Shown: positions 35,109-46,097, numbered from the stretch's first letter. The stretch is DNA of 64,000 bases from Alitta virens (GCA_932294295.1 OW028574.1:33320165-33384164); one strand, 5' to 3'. Translations and numbers: made by a program. The notes: generated by a model from the letters alone, not told the origin.

Positions 35109-36170
35109 ATGGGTGAACCAGTCAATGTTGTTGTCAATTCCAATCGCCCTCCTCAATTTTCTGGTAGAGACAATGAAGATTGTGACATTCATTGGCTAAA
35201 ATTCATAGACTACTGCGAAGATTGCCCAATCGCTGAAGCCCAAAGGGTAACAAAATTTAGGGTCACCTTGTCCTCTGAGGCAAGACAATGGTATGAGGAT
35301 AATAAAGAATCCTTCGCTACCGTAGCTATTCTCAAAGCTGCTTTTGTTGCTGCTTTTTCGCAACAGCAAAGCCGGCCTGAACTCATTCAGCAGTTTCAGA
35401 CCCTGGCTCTCCGGCTGTCTGAGACTCTGCAGGCTTTCAAGAAGCGTGTTAAGCACATTGCTTCCAAAGCCAGAATAGCTGACCAGGAGATGATCACTCT
35501 CCAGTTCATTAAAGGCCTCCCTGCCTCTATTCAAGGCATGGTATATGCCCGAAGAGATGCCACTTTAGATGAGGCGTTTCAGACTGCCCAGGCAGTCCAT
35601 TCCTATGTCCCAGCTGCAGCTCCTCAAGCTATGCTGGCATATCAATCAGCCCCTGCACCACTTCCGTGCCAACCACCAGCCCCAGTGCCAGTCCATTCAT
35701 TGTCACCTTATCAACCACCACCAAATACGGTTCCAACGAATGAAATTGCTGATCAGCTTCAGCAACTGTACGTCAACAGACGTGTCAATGCTTCCCCGGC
35801 TCGTGGTAGACAATGGTCACCTCAGAATTGTGGTGACAGGTATCCCTCAGGTGACTTCCCTCGAGCGCGACGAAGCCCCAGTGACTCTCGTCGAGAGTTC
35901 AATGAGGACCGTTATCGCCCCCATAACAGGGATGATCGTCGGCCTTCACGCTCACCAAGTTGTGGTCGTGATTCTATGCGTAGACCTCCGACTCCTCGTA
36001 GAGCATCTGGAGACTGTCAGGTTTCATTCAGTGACAGACCACGAAGTCAGTCACCCAGCCCCATTGTGTGCCTCTTTTGCCAACAAAAAGGCCATCGTTA
36101 TGCTCAGTGTTACAAACTGCGCCAAATGTTACAAAATGGTTCCTTTCATGGAGACCAGAATTTTCAGTAG
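35109..36170 (+). CDS. gag: Gag of the env-bearing element
   Basis: An intact 353-residue ORF from ATG. It has a Gypsy-type gag domain near residues 15-170 (FSGRDNEDCDIHWLKFIDYC, FRVTLSSEARQWYEDN, FKKRVKHIASKA). A Pro/Ala-rich linker, an Arg/Ser/Pro-rich basic region and a CCHC zinc knuckle (CLFCQQKGHRYAQC) follow near the C-terminus. Expected role: RNA packaging and particle formation. The pol frame overlaps its last part in the -1 frame, so frameshift expression is likely, but I see no perfect slippery heptamer; ACAAAAA at the zinc knuckle is the nearest. Confidence 0.92.
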   Translation: MGEPVNVVVNSNRPPQFSGRDNEDCDIHWLKFIDYCEDCPIAEAQRVTKFRVTLSSEARQWYEDNKESFATVAILKAAFVAAFSQQQSRPELIQQFQTLALRLSETLQAFKKRVKHIASKARIADQEMITLQFIKGLPASIQGMVYARRDATLDEAFQTAQAVHSYVPAAAPQAMLAYQSAPAPLPCQPPAPVPVHSLSPYQPPPNTVPTNEIADQLQQLYVNRRVNASPARGRQWSPQNCGDRYPSGDFPRARRSPSDSRREFNEDRYRPHNRDDRRPSRSPSCGRDSMRRPPTPRRASGDCQVSFSDRPRSQSPSPIVCLFCQQKGHRYAQCYKLRQMLQNGSFHGDQNFQ

Positions 36171-37012
36171 GGGACCAGACAGTTGGCACCGAGCTCTCTG
36201 CATCCCCGAAATGTCACACTTTCTTGCATGATAGTTTTAGTGAGTATTGTGAACCCCAGAATATTAGTCCTTCATATAACCACATTGTGTCAGATAATAC
36301 TGTATCAAATTTAACTTCTCTTTCATCTCATCCTTCTGCACCTTCTCATCCCTCATGTCAGCATCCATCATTAGATACTTCTGCATGCATGGCCCCACAG
36401 GTCACGCAGGAGGAACATTTTTGTGCCAGCAACAATGCTGTCACACCACCTGTTATTACTCAGCAGGACCAGTCTTGTCATTCGAACAAGACAGAACCTT
36501 TACCGGCTATAACTTCAATCCCAAGTTATGACAATTGTGACAGTGAGCCTTCTATTACTCTCAATAGGAACAACATGGCGATTGCTTTGTTGCCTAACAG
36601 AGAGAAGGTCCTGACCCTGATTGATTCAGGTGCAAGTGATTCTTTGGTTTGTGCAACTTTTGTCCAACAATCAACATACTTGTCAAAATTACCGAAAATT
36701 ATGGTTCCTCCAACCCGATTCAAAGTTGGAAATGGGCAATATGTTTCAACAAAATATGTTTTAGAAATCCCCATTAAGCTTCAGAACCATCAATTTGTTG
36801 TTCGTGCATATGCTCTTGACACTTTAGGTGGAGTTAATCTTGTACTAGGTACTCCTGCCTTACAGGAAATCGATGCATGTTTAGAGTTTAAAACTCAAAG
36901 ACTGCGCTTTAAACACAATTCTTTTGTTGCACGTTTGACCAGATCAATTACTTTGCAGCCTAATCAGGCCCAAATTATGACTGTGACAGCGCGAATTCCA
37001 GCATTTCTATGA
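36068..37012 (+). pseudogene. pol: Pol segment 1: aspartic protease, ends in premature stop
   Basis: In the -1 frame relative to gag. After a long Ser/Pro-rich spacer comes an aspartic protease: LTLIDSGASDSLV with DSG at 186-188 of the open segment, then LVLGTPALQEIDA. A TGA at 37010-37012 stops the frame, but the same frame goes on with protease-RT spacer-like sequence (NPLNHPVNF) to about 37200. The conserved N-terminal part of RT that should follow is absent. Protease itself looks complete. Confidence 0.85.
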
Positions 37013-37193
37013 AATGCCACATTGTCTCTGAGAACTTCACGGTTCATTTCACAGTTCACAGCATCCAATATGCTGCTGAAGTTTCACAATGGTGTTGCAG
37101 CCATCGTACTTCATAATCCACTCAACCACCCAGTGAATTTCTCACATAACAAACAATTTGGTATTATAGATTTGCGTTATTTGACAAAAATGT

Positions 37194-40064
37194 ATGATCC
37201 ACTCTTTGGGTACAACCAACTTGCATCTTGTCACCGACTTCCGACAATTGAACACCAAAATTGTCAAATGCAATTTGCCCTTTCCGTTAGTCCGGGACGC
37301 CATTCAAACAATTGGCGAGGCTCAGCTCACAATTGTAAGTGTCCTTGACCTCAAAGAGGCATATCATTGCCTGCGGTTAAGTGATAAATGTCAAAATTAC
37401 TGGGGTATCACCTCTTACTTTGGCGGCAAATCATACAAATATCTCCGGTTACCAATGGGATTATCTGTCAGTCCCTCCGTTTTCCAACAACATATAAACA
37501 CCATTCTTGACTCTTGTCAGGCCCGTGACTATTGTATAGGTATTATGGATGACCTGATAATTTTTTCCAAATCCGTGACTTCTCATTTTAAACACATTGA
37601 AACCATACTTCAGGTGTTAGAAGATAATGGATTAAAAATCTCACCGGCGAAAGCCAAACTTTTCAGGACCCGTGTCATTTACATGGGCCATGAAATAGTC
37701 ATCAATAAAGATCGACAAGGTATCCGCCCTCTCAGAGATAGGACAGAAGCCATCAGGAAGCTGCAGACTCCTACAACCAAACGCCAACTAAAAGGCTTTA
37801 TTGGTAAGGTGTCATATTTGTCAATGTACATGCCCAAGTTGCAGATTTTGCTTCAGCCATTGCATAAAATTGCCAGTAAAAAGGCTGAGTTTATTTGGAC
37901 TGAAGAGCATCAGCATGCTTATAATGCCATTTTACAGCTTCTAGTCAAACCGCCTCTTTTGTCCTTGCCACGCAGTACAGGTTTGTTCAGACTTTATGTT
38001 GATACATCCCGCGTTGGCACTGGTGCCAGTCTATGGCAAATACAGGACGGACAGGAATGTCTCTTGGCCTACTTTTCCAAAGCTCTTCCGAAAGCTGCAT
38101 GCCACTATGGTATTTCGGAATTGGAGCTCACCGGAATTTGGCTTGCAGTAGCAGCCTTCCGGCATGTTTTAAAAGGTACGGCATTTGAGATATATACCGA
38201 TCATGCTAGAATTCCACAAATTATGAAAGCTAAGCATGAACCCTCTACTCCCAGGATCAAAAGGTTACTGGAAAAATTAAGTGATTATGCGATCAAAATT
38301 GGTTTTTGCAAAGGATCTTCCATGGTCATTGCAGACTATCTTTCCAGAAACCCTGTGTGTTCAGACATAAATCTAGCTGATGATATTGCTTTTCCTATGT
38401 TGACCAGGTCTAAAGCCCGTTCTGATGGAGTGAGAATACCCACTGTTCAACAGACAGTTGACAGTCAAACCAGCAAACAGGTTTATAAACAGCCTGCAGC
38501 ACCTGTAGTTGTCAGTGCACCTGCAGCTCAGCCTGCAGTACTTGTCAATGCACCTGCAGCGCAGCCTGCAGCACTTGTCAATGCACCTGCAGCTCCGCCT
38601 GCAGCACTTTTGGATGAACCTGCAGCTCAACCCTTGGTCCCACCTGCTGTTCCCACTGCAGTACAACCTGCAGTCCGGAATTCATTTGTGGCACCACCAT
38701 TAGCACCACCTGCGGTGCCCCCACTGCCTTCTACCGCAGCACCACCTACTGTGCCAACACCATCTGTTCCACATGGACCCCATACTTTGGTCAAACCACG
38801 TTGGATGCCTCAAACAACTGTGGTACCCCAGCAAATTGTTGCACAGCCTGCAGAAATGCATGCAGTGCCACCTGCCTCACTACTGCGTTCACCTGCCCCA
38901 CTTCAATTACAATCTGATGATGTGCTTCTTCGTCATTTGCCAAAGCAATCGGATATTGATAAGCTCCTGAAAAAGATTGACAAATCTAGGATACAGGACA
39001 TTCATCTGCCCCGAGACAGACGGGAATTGGCATTAATGCAGTCTCAATGTCCAAACTTTAAAGATCTTTATTTGTACATTTCAGAGAGTGTATTGCCGTC
39101 TCCCAAATCTGCTGCAAAAAGGCTTATGGCACAAGCCGAACAATACATCATGATTGATAGGGTTTTATTCAAATTGCCCAATGACGACCTTACAGGTTTA
39201 CGTATTGTGATCCCACAAGCCCTTGTGCATGAGATATTGTTTATCTACCATGACAGCTTGTTGGCTAGTCACCAAGGTATTGGTAGAGTCATTGCTACCA
39301 TTCGGCAAAAGTTTTACTTCCCTTCAATGTCCCAGCTGGTAATCAATTACATCCGCTCCTGTCGCATCTGCCAGTCACGTAAATCTCCAGTGAATCAGGA
39401 ACGTCCATTCCATTTAAATATACCTGTAGATTACGTTCCTTTTCAGACAGTATATGCTGACCTGAAAGTCATGCCACCATCAAGTCACAATCACAAATTT
39501 TTGCTTGTATTGGTGTGCAACATAACCCGATATGTCATTTTGGTGCCGATCTCAAACAAAGAAGCCCACACAGTTGCCGAAGCAGTTCTTCAGAAATGTA
39601 TATTTCAATTTGGCCCGTGTGCAGAATTTGTTAGTGATCAAGGTAGAGAATGGGACAATTCAGTAATGTCCTACATTTTTCAGGCATTACAGGTGAAACA
39701 GAGATTTGTTTCTGTTGAAAACCATCAGTCTTTGAAAGCAGAACGTTTTATTGGTACCGTTTCAGGGTTGTTGACCTCACATTTGACTAACAATGGACGT
39801 AATTGGCATTTGTACGTCAACTCTGTAGCTTATGCTTACAATTCCTTTGCTAGCCCAGCCCTTGGCAATCATAGTCCCTTTTACCTTGTCTATCTGCGCC
39901 AACCCCCTACTGTTTTCACGTGCCCTCCTGTCTCCAGCGTTGCCAGAGACTATGCAGAGTATGTGACAATTTTGAAGCAGAGACTGGAGTCAATTGGAAA
40001 ATTGTATTGGACATTCAGTCTAAGTTGCAAAATGAGCAAGCGGCAAAGCAAAATAGGAAAGTGA
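37194..40064 (+). pseudogene. pol: Pol segment 2: RT, RNase H, Pro/Ala linker, integrase core
   Basis: A long frame, different from segment 1. RT starts abruptly at HLVTDFRQLN and has LDLKEAYH (D52), LPMGLSVSPSVFQ and IMDDLIIF (117-120; Ile replaces the usual Tyr). The palm is kept but the N-terminal fingers are missing. RNase H shows D270 (LYVDTS), E309/E311 (SELELTG), D336 (YTDH) and D381 (IADYLSR). A Pro/Ala-rich linker of about 180 residues (DNA 38430-38930, with APAAQPA repeats) follows. Integrase has the HHCC zinc domain (HDSLLASHQG...CRIC) and a DDE core (YADLK, VSDQGREWD, KAERF). The frame runs into a stop at 40062 because of a frameshift near 39990-40010. Confidence 0.87.
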
Positions 40065-40588
40065 AAAACCCCACAATTTACACACCAGGTATGTTGGTGT
40101 ATTTACTGGCTCCTAGTAGTAGCTCCTTGCAAACTGCCAGTAGAAAAATCAGACTTGATTACGTGGGCCCTCTTGTCATTAAAGAGCTCCTTGACAGATC
40201 ACATGTCATTTTGATGACTCTCGACAAGAAACAACTCCCCACAGTGATCCATGTATCCAGGATCAAACCTGCTTGGATTAGGTCTGGATTGAATGCAGCC
40301 AATCACATGAATGACCTAACTCCCCAGACAAATACATATTTGTCAATCCAGGATCCCCGGACAGACAACTCAGATGTGACTTCCGCAGATCTCATGCCGG
40401 ATGTTTATAACATTCGCAGAGGTCGTTACAAGGATGGTACCTTCCAAGTTCTCTTGCAAACTGACCATCAGATTCAAGAGAATCTTTGGTTCACCATTCA
40501 GGATCCCTTGCTTGACACTACAATGCAGCCTTCGGGATTCCGGACTGTTGGCTCATTTGTAAAATTCGTCAAACAATTCAAATTATAA
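40005..40588 (+). pseudogene. pol: Pol segment 3: integrase C-terminal domain, out of frame
   Basis: Continues integrase in a different frame from segment 2. It has the usual C-terminal features (YTPGMLVYLL, RLDYVGPLVI, HVSRIKPAW), then about 110 residues of unassigned tail ending in VKQFKL-stop. It belongs to the same pol gene, and one small indel separates it from segment 2. Confidence 0.8.
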
Positions 40589-41340
40589 TTTTTTCTTGTC
40601 TATGATTATATGAATAATGTTCTTTGTGTATTGTTTGAAAATTGTGATTTTCTTAGGACCCTTATATACAAGGTACTTCAGATATAGACACTCGGTGTAG
40701 TGTTCTATATTTTACAAATGTCATTTTCTACATTGCTGTTTAACCCTTTCTGAAGTTCAATGGTGCACTAATGTATATTTGTGTATATCATTAGACAGTA
40801 TCAGTTTTCTTTTACCCATTTATTCATTTTCGGGTAGCACTGGTACTTTTCAAGTTCACATGTTGTACTTACAGAACACAATGTTTTGTGTTTATTATGT
40901 CACAGAAAATGGCTTTACTTTCATGACAAGTCTTGCAACTATGACCTGTATTTTTCCTACAAGTGATTTTACTAGGTTGATCACTTTATAAATTATGTAT
41001 TACCTGGATTTTGTGCCGACCTTAGTAAGGCTGATTCAATTAATGGACAGTAGATGCTTCAGCATTTATTTTTCTTACGGATATTGGTATGTGCTTTTGA
41101 CACTCCATGTTTCATTTCCAATTTTTGGATACTAGCCCTATACTTAAGGTATTGTGTGTAGTTAATGCACAACATCAACACTATTGATCCTCAATTAAAA
41201 CATGGACTTCAGTGTTACTGGCCTTGCCTGATGTGTTTCTCAGACCATCACTCTATTACGATTAGTAGTATTTTTGTATGCTTTATTCATAACTTACTAT
41301 CACTCATCCCTCATTTTCTCATTTAGTCCATTTCTCATCT
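40589..41340 (+). other. Pol-env spacer
   Basis: About 750 bp of AT-rich sequence without a convincing gene. A 70-codon open frame at 40779-40991 has no recognisable features. Confidence 0.55.
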
Positions 41341-41393
41341 CATTATTTCGGAACTACTAAAATCTCACGCTTTCCCTTTCTTTACAGTGCATC
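41341..41393 (+). promoter_or_regulatory. Splice acceptor for env mRNA
   Basis: A branch-site-like TACTAAAA, a strong pyrimidine tract and TTTACAG (AG at 41386-41387) lie 6 bases before the env ATG. This is the expected arrangement for a spliced subgenomic env transcript. Confidence 0.7.
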
Positions 41394-43580
41394 ATGGCGG
41401 CCGTCCGTGTCATCGTGCTTTGGCTTCTGTTAGTCTACCTAGTGACATCAGTCACCGGTAATATTGTGGTTCGGCCTAATGTAGGTGTATTATTCGTGCC
41501 AGCTCCGGCTCCGCGACCAGCTGTTCTACACTGGCGCCACACTTTTGCTATCCCTTTGAATCTATCTGTGTCTGACAATACTACTAATACCCTAGCATGT
41601 CCCGATTCTACAAGTATCTGTTCTAATTTGCTTGCTATAGCCAATTTGCATCATGCAACTTCTGCACGTGTAGCTAGACAATTGCTTTCCACTAAAGATC
41701 AGATTGTTGCCTTAATGTCAAGCCCCAAAACTAACCGCATGAAACGTGGTTGGTTAAACATTGTTGGAAAAGGTGCCAAATCCCTCTTTGGCTTAACCAC
41801 AGAGGAAGATATAAACATCATTAAACACCATATTGTCAAATTGCAAAGCATGGTAAAGAATGGTAACACCAACCGAGTCTCGGATATTAAACAACTCCAT
41901 TCATTTCAGTTAAAGGCATCTGACCGTATGGACAAATTAGCCAACCATTTAACTAATATTGATGATGTTCTCATTAACATGACGTAGCAGTTTGAAAATT
42001 TGCACCAATATAGACAACAGTACTTCCAGGTGAGAGCAATGGTTCTCAAACAACAAGATCTATTGGGTGAAACCATCAATTTTATTTCGTGGACTTCAAA
42101 TTCAAAATTACGGCTTATTTCTCTTATTGAAACTTACAATATTTTTCAGTCTCTTTTACATGATATTCCTAATTTGATTAAAGGCAAATTGACTCCGAAT
42201 GTAGTTTCTCCTGAAATTTTAAATCAATTGCTTGCCACTATTGATCAGGAACTTCTTCACATGAATTCTCATCTACAAGTTGCTTGTGACAGTGCGTATT
42301 TCTATGAAAATAGTAATACAGTTGTCACTACTCTTCTTGATGACATCATTTACATCAAACTTAAAATCCCGATTTCAACTCATTTCATGGAATTTTCCCT
42401 CCTAGGAGTTGAAGTCCTACCAGTCCCAGTTCACTCGAAACAAGACATGTTTACCATTGTGAAAGACATTGCCCCATTTTTATTGCTTTCCGCGGACAAC
42501 CGCACATTTCTAGAACTATCTTCTAATGACCTAGCTCGTCTCCAAGATATCAGTTATCTTAGGACATTAATTCCACATTTAATGTCTTCAGAAAATTGCA
42601 TTTTGAACATATTCTTTGACAACCCAGTGTTGATTTCAAAAACATGTAAGATTGATTTTCTCCATGATCCAATCCTACCTCAAAATTTTGTGTACTCAAA
42701 GAATCCTAATGAATTTTTGATTTATGCCCCACAGCTTGAATGGACGATTTCCTGTCCCACCAAGCTGGATAAGACTCTCAATCATAAAGGTTTATTCTCG
42801 GTTCAGCTGCAATGCCAATGTACCTTAACATCTGCGGACAGTCTATTTACTGCTGTTGACACGCAGTGTGTTACAGGCCAACATGTAGTCAATTATTCAG
42901 TTAATTGGTTTGTCTACACAGCATTATACAAATCAGCCATACCTCAGGGATTACACCCTTCAGTCTTCAGACATCCAATAAATTTTGAGCTTCCATCGTT
43001 TTTGATCAATACATCTAAATTGAGAAACCTTGAAAAGCTGGACAGGGTTTCCAATAAACACGCTTTGGAATTGTTTAATATTTCGGATTCAAAGATAGAT
43101 TCTCTCACTCTAGATGGCTGTTGGACCATCACTGAATCATCTTCCACAAGCATCATAATTGCCATTATTGTTGCTATTCTTAATCTGGCCCTTATTGTGG
43201 TTGTTGCATACTTATATCGGAAATACATGACTTTACAACAGCTTGTCATTACCTTAAGTGCCACTATTAAGTCAACTGAAGCTTTACAGCTCACTCTGCC
43301 TCCCCCTATTTCTACAACTATGCTGTGCCCACCCAACCTACTTTCACAGATCAATTTAGGTTTCATACTGGTAATCTTTGCCATTATTTTGGGTGTCGTT
43401 CTTTTCATGCTTCGCCTTTATTTCCTCTCTTCTCCACCTTCGGGAAAGGATACAAATTCCCCTTCTGGTCCAACAGTTCCTTCTCTTTACCCCTCTTTGG
43501 ATCCTTCTGCTCCAATTGCAAGTTCTGCCCCTATTGCACATTCTCAACCCCTTCAATCCATTTCGGTTAAAATTCAGTGA
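41394..43580 (+). pseudogene. env: Envelope glycoprotein, baculovirus-F/errantivirus type, interrupted by one TAG
   Basis: One continuous frame from ATG 41394 to TGA 43578, broken only by TAG at 41985-41987. The first part (197 residues) has a signal peptide (1-22), N-glycosylation sites, a furin-type site (R115-M-K-R118) and a glycine-rich fusion-peptide-like segment with the KRGxxNxxGKxxKSLFG pattern known from baculovirus F and insect errantivirus Env proteins. The second part has Cys-rich ectodomain sequence (WTISCP, QLQCQC, DGCW), a transmembrane helix (about 43150-43220), a middle segment, and a second hydrophobic helix (about 43360-43430) followed by a Pro/Ser-rich tail. A second C-terminal helix is unusual for type I fusion proteins. 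It acts at the cell and particle surface. The stop makes this copy defective unless read through. Confidence 0.85.
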
Positions 43581-44220
43581 ATTTTAGTGGTGTCATCTCA
43601 TTTTGGGTCTACCCAAAGGTATGTTATGTATTCACCAAAGACATGTAATGTTATATTAAAGACATGTTACATGTTATGCTATTGATTAAGTAAACAAGTA
43701 TAGTTTTTTTTCCATTTACTTATACATATATTCTATATATAATTTACATAATCTCTAATGTTTTATTAGTATGTTTTCTTTATAACCTATATTATATATA
43801 TAACCTAGATATATGCTATATAATCTGTTATGTTGTATTACTTAAAAGATATATAATCAAATGTAAATCCCTTGTCATCTATGATAAATGCATGTTGTGA
43901 TTATTTGCATATAATCAAATGTATGAAAAATGCTGTACTATATATGTTAAAGTGAACACATATTAGTGTTGGATTTAATGGTATATTCATGGTTTGTAGT
44001 GTTATTATTTATGAATGTTTTGATGTACTTCTCATATTATATAACACCTTTGTATCAGTGTTTAATCCTAGTTCTAGATGTGTGAACATTTAAGAAAATG
44101 CCAGCTAAGAATCCTATGTCCATATCTTTTCATTTGTGATTCAAAGAAAAATTTTCCTTTCATTTGTAACTGTAGAAAGTTCCAAATTTCATTCAGATAA
44201 TTTTTTATTAACCAAAGGCA
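43581..44220 (+). other. 3' region of the env-bearing element
   Basis: AT-rich and non-coding. An ACCAAAGACATGTAATGTTA block at 43634-43653 nearly repeats the junction just before and into the 3' LTR (44211-44230). No strong polypurine tract is visible at the LTR; only CCAAAGGCA abuts it. Confidence 0.6.
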
Positions 44221-44625
44221 TGTAATGTTATTTTTATTTAATCTAAATTATTATTGTATATTATCCATATTTTACTTTAACTATTATATTAATATATGTC
44301 TGTTATTAATGCGAAAGCAAATCTTATATCAGCCTAATCAAGGTAGCTAAGAATATCTCCTTGGATCCCTGCACCCTCTAACCGATTCCTTATTAGGAAT
44401 GGCATTTCATGGGAAGTGTTGAGGTGGCAGGAATTTGAGAGGCTGTGACCTCTGATTGGCTGATAGGTCAAAGATCAAGCTTGGCTTGCCCCCTGGGGAG
44501 GGAGTTTGATCCCGAGTCAGGAGGTGGAAGGACCCTGTAACTTTGTGTAAAGGAATAAAGGACTTGAACTGGATAATACTTGATCTTACTTCATTTTAAT
44601 AATAACCAACAAAAGGAATATTACA
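44221..44625 (+). repeat. 3' LTR of the env-bearing element
   Basis: 405 bp, over 99% identical to 33113-33516. Followed directly by ACGG, the target duplication also found before the 5' LTR. Confidence 0.96.
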
Positions 44626-44662
44626 ACGGTTCTAATGGTGTGCAGCTGTAGCCCCAAAACTG

Positions 44663-44670
44663 TATAAAAG
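44663..44670 (+). promoter_or_regulatory. TATA box
   Basis: TATAAAAG, 37 bp after the 3' LTR. A transcript could start near 44693. A donor-like TTG|GTAAAT lies at 44767/44768 and an acceptor (TTATTGCAG) at 44985-44993, so a short two-exon transcript is possible. Confidence 0.45.
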
Positions 44671-44993
44671 CGCAAGTACCCACTCCCTGCCTACGGCCTA
44701 CGCTGCCTACGCTGCTGCTTAAATATATAGGAGGACTTGCCAAGCTCACCTCGCCTCATTTTACTTGGTAAATAGTTTTTCATCATTGATGAGTAAAGAT
44801 GTTTTAAAATTTATTTTTACTATTCAATTGTAAAAAAATTGGATTTGAATAATAAACATTGGTATGTATGTAATGTAACCCTCATAGTTGACACTTAAAA
44901 AAGACAGACTGACCTATCATAAGTTGAAATTAGTCTTGTTAATACATCTTTAGATGTTGCAGTGTAATATTTTACTGATTGTATTTATTGCAG

Positions 44994-45343
44994 GAAACTC
45001 CATGTGCACTGCCAGTAAGTGGATGGTTTCCATTGAGGGCAAGGTAGCCATTCAGGGCAACACCTCATCATCAGCATTTACACCAGGATTGGCAGCTTTA
45101 TTTGCATCATATTATGTATTCAATTTGCAGTATCAAGAAGCAAGGTACTGTGGTCGCACTTGAATTTCTTTCAGAGGTGAGCTATTTGGAAGTTTGTGTC
45201 ACTCGGCGAAAACACTACAGCAAACCTTGCTTTAGTAAAAATTTGCCTGAGTCTGTCTTCTCTAAACTCAAACCAAAGTTAAACAAAAAATGGGAAACAG
45301 ATTCCGCGAAAAAAATCGCAAGTGAGCCAAATCGTGGCTAGTC
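44994..45343 (+). pseudogene. Exon-like fragment with a conserved C-terminal motif
   Basis: After a good splice acceptor the frame reads GNSMCTASKWMVSIEGK then AALFASYYVFNLQYQEA. That motif resembles a C-terminal segment (about AALF-YYxFNLxYQEEA-TLEFIQR) I know from uncharacterised animal proteins. Near 45140-45150 the frame is lost (TGA at 45161), and matching sequence (VALEFLSE) continues in another frame to a TAG at 45339. A donor-like GAG|GTGAGC follows at 45175. It may be a decayed last exon or a retroposed piece. The family is named from memory of the pattern only; function unknown. A polyadenylation signal AATAAA lies at 45696-45701. Confidence 0.45.
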
Positions 45344-46097
45344 TCGTAAGCAACATTGCTGTGCATTCCTGGGAAGGACACCTTTAAATGGACTGACAAT
45401 CAAAATAACATATTTCCAATAGACCTTTAAATTTACTCCATTTTCTGTGGTTAGATGTGCAGACATCTGTTGAAACCTATTTCTCATCCCAGATCGCATG
45501 TTAGTTTTTTTAGTTTTATTATGCAGTTTTTATTTTGTTAATTCAACAATCTAGAAATGTAAATATTTTATGACTTGGTATCAGTATTATTGTATACACT
45601 AAAGTAGATGTAGACACTAGACTTGGTTTTGTTGTATGTTTTGTATGTTTGTGTTATATATGACACATGTATCAATTCCTGATATCCAGTTTATCAATAA
45701 AAGTATATATATATTGTTATTTATTCTGGCACTTGATTTTATGCCAAATGTCTGTGATTAACTTTCCTGTATTTTTGTAAATTGTACTATTGTGATACTA
45801 AGTGTGACTTGACTGAGGTATTAGTATTTTTACTATTGTGATACGAAATATGATATAGCCGAAGTATTTGTATTGTTGCATCATATTATGTATTATTAAA
45901 TATGTGTGACAATGCTTGAATAAAGGAGAAACTTGTGCTAAATGAATTGCTATAATTTTGTTTGATCAATTGCCCTATTACCCAGATGTATAACTATATT
46001 TTATTTAGTCATATCATGGATGCAAAAAATAAATTAAAAAAATGAGCATACTGGAATTGCTACAGCTGCTGGCTACAGCTACTGGGTGTGAACAAAA
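45344..46097. other. AT-rich stretch, possible 3' UTR
   Basis: No coding signal. AATAAA at 45696-45701 could end the transcript above. A TATTGTGATAC word is repeated at about 45788 and 45834. Confidence 0.45.

Larger units (their letters stand above)
33113..44625 (+). mobile_element. Env-bearing Gypsy/errantivirus-like LTR element, recent but defective
   Basis: A complete 11.5-kb insertion with LTRs of 404 and 405 bp that begin TGTAAT and end ATTACA. They differ by about three substitutions and one indel (under 1%), so it is recent. It is flanked by a 4-bp ACGG duplication on both sides. Order: 5' LTR, primer site, 1.6-kb leader, gag, pol (protease, RT, RNase H, integrase), spacer with splice acceptor, env, 3' region, 3' LTR. 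Protease-RT-RNase H-integrase order and motifs fit Ty3/Gypsy. The env resembles those of errantiviruses and the baculovirus F family. Breaks: a missing RT N-terminus with a frame change, an in-frame stop before RT, a frameshift near the integrase C-terminus and a stop in env. Confidence 0.93.

Noticed and set aside
35569..36231. 220-codon ORF overlapping gag
   Set aside because: It is a third-frame shadow of gag: no domain, His/Gln-rich composition, and gag explains the region.
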